From: CBDHHC01 sp050633205
GTDB lineage: Bacteria; Pseudomonadota; Alphaproteobacteria; Rhizobiales; CBDHHC01
NCBI GenBank assembly: GCA_050633205.1
Contig: JBOEGA010000162.1
Location: 1 to 23,454 of the forward strand
DNA: 23,454 nucleotides
Direction of reading: 5' to 3'
A model generated the notes under the pieces. It saw nothing but the letters and a program-made list of their open reading frames with translations, had not been told where the DNA came from and made no database searches. How positions within the stretch are numbered: position 1 is the first letter of the stretch; each line of letters opens with the position of its first letter. Positions 23,043-23,454 of this stretch are shown piece by piece. The translations under genes were made by a program, and so were the position numbers.

Positions 23043-23078
23043 AAAAAAGCGCTTCTGCGGTCTGCAGGGCGCTTTTTT
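23043..23078. terminator. Bidirectional intrinsic terminator
   Basis: AAAAAAGCGC (23043-23052) pairs with GCGCTTTTTT (23069-23078), and an inner CTGC/GCAG stem (23055-23058 and 23064-23067) extends it. T-runs exist in both directions, and the two flanking genes converge here. Confidence 0.9.
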
Positions 23079-23100
23079 AGTAACGTGTATTCACGGCTAG

Positions 23101-23454
23101 TTACTCTCGAAATGGTGACTTTCTCACGGCATTTCTCATTCCAAGTTTTCTGTAAAATAGTGCCATTCGACAGCAAGGGCGCTCTTCTGACTCTCTCCGG
23201 ACTATTTTCAGGATGTCATCATTCTGGTTGAGGCGGGGGTATTTCTGTATGACCCCATCAATCTGATCCTGGTGGAGAAGCTCCAGCTTCAGGCCTGCTA
23301 CATCTGCTCCTGTTCCATCTTTTACCAAATCAGCTTCACTTCCATGACTGCTGGACAGGATCAGGTTCATATGAAGAGTAATGGCATTAGCAACAAGGTC
23401 TGACCGTTTTTCACTCCAGCTGTGTTTTTCAGCCAGACCATCATAAGGACCCTC
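23101..23454 (-). CDS. Unrecognised protein, C-terminal part (cut by window edge)
   Basis: On the minus strand a frame is open from the right edge to the TAA at 23103-23101, giving at least 117 codons. The C-terminus contains HSWSEKRSDLVANAITLHMN, LLHQDQIDGVIQKYPRL and RPCCRMALFYRKLGMRNAV. It looks soluble and helical, with no signal or membrane segment in this part. I do not recognise the family. Convergence on a strong terminator and an uninterrupted frame through the edge support a real gene; the true start lies outside the window. Confidence 0.55.
   Translation of the reverse strand, partial: EGPYDGLAEKHSWSEKRSDLVANAITLHMNLILSSSHGSEADLVKDGTGADVAGLKLELLHQDQIDGVIQKYPRLNQNDDILKIVRRESEERPCCRMALFYRKLGMRNAVRKSPFRE

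Noticed and set aside
1..23454. CRISPR array, phage genes or toxin-antitoxin module
   Set aside because: No regularly spaced repeats, phage structural genes, intact integrase or paired small toxin genes are visible on either strand.

Overview
The window looks like a chromosomal segment of an alphaproteobacterium with mid-40s G+C by eye, possibly marine and of the Rhodospirillales/Kiloniellales kind. The genus is a guess. The indications are a TAXI-type TRAP transporter, an Azospirillum-like oxidative pentose pathway with a GguC/AraD1-family enzyme, and an LpxQ-like outer-membrane protein.

Region 1 (1-4216). A type I sulfatase (N-terminal part only), a TAXI TRAP solute-binding protein and a fused TRAP permease lie on the minus strand. 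An IclR regulator diverges from them. A 15-bp palindrome sits just upstream of the IclR gene and is its probable operator. The block reads as an uptake unit for an organic acid or sulfated compound, substrate unknown.

Region 2 (4217-4583). There is no gene here. It holds an 18-codon remnant of an IS3-type transposase and a short inverted-repeat element.

Region 3 (4584-19053). This is a sugar oxidation locus. Minus-strand unit B (9594 to 4584) encodes a GguC/AraD1-type FAH-fold protein, an SDR sugar dehydrogenase, an IlvD/Edd pentonate dehydratase and an NADP aldehyde dehydrogenase. Minus-strand unit A (13572 to 10673) encodes a Gfo/Idh L-arabinose/D-galactose 1-dehydrogenase, an aldose 1-epimerase and an SMP-30 lactonase. 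A LysR gene lies between the two units. The plus-strand operon ytfQ-ytfR-ytfT-yjfF-gntR encodes a galactofuranose-type ABC importer and an FCD-domain repressor. Together they predict: sugar import, anomer equilibration, 1-oxidation to the lactone, hydrolysis to L-arabinonate, two dehydrations to 2-oxoglutarate semialdehyde, and oxidation to 2-oxoglutarate.

Region 4 (19054-19955). Decayed transposase fragments of two families, in opposite orientations, abut a tRNA-Arg(CCU). The sugar locus therefore has IS debris on both sides.

Region 5 (20146-23454). These look like ordinary chromosomal genes: a membrane-anchored glutamate-synthase-like FMN/Fe-S protein, a secreted TPR protein, an LpxQ-like beta-barrel protein followed by a strong terminator, and the C-terminus of an unrecognised protein on the opposite strand.

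Nothing here is an obviously unknown defence or mobile system. The most interesting content is the coupling of a furanose importer to an oxidative pentose pathway with two candidate first enzymes, and the unstudied regulatory sites around it.
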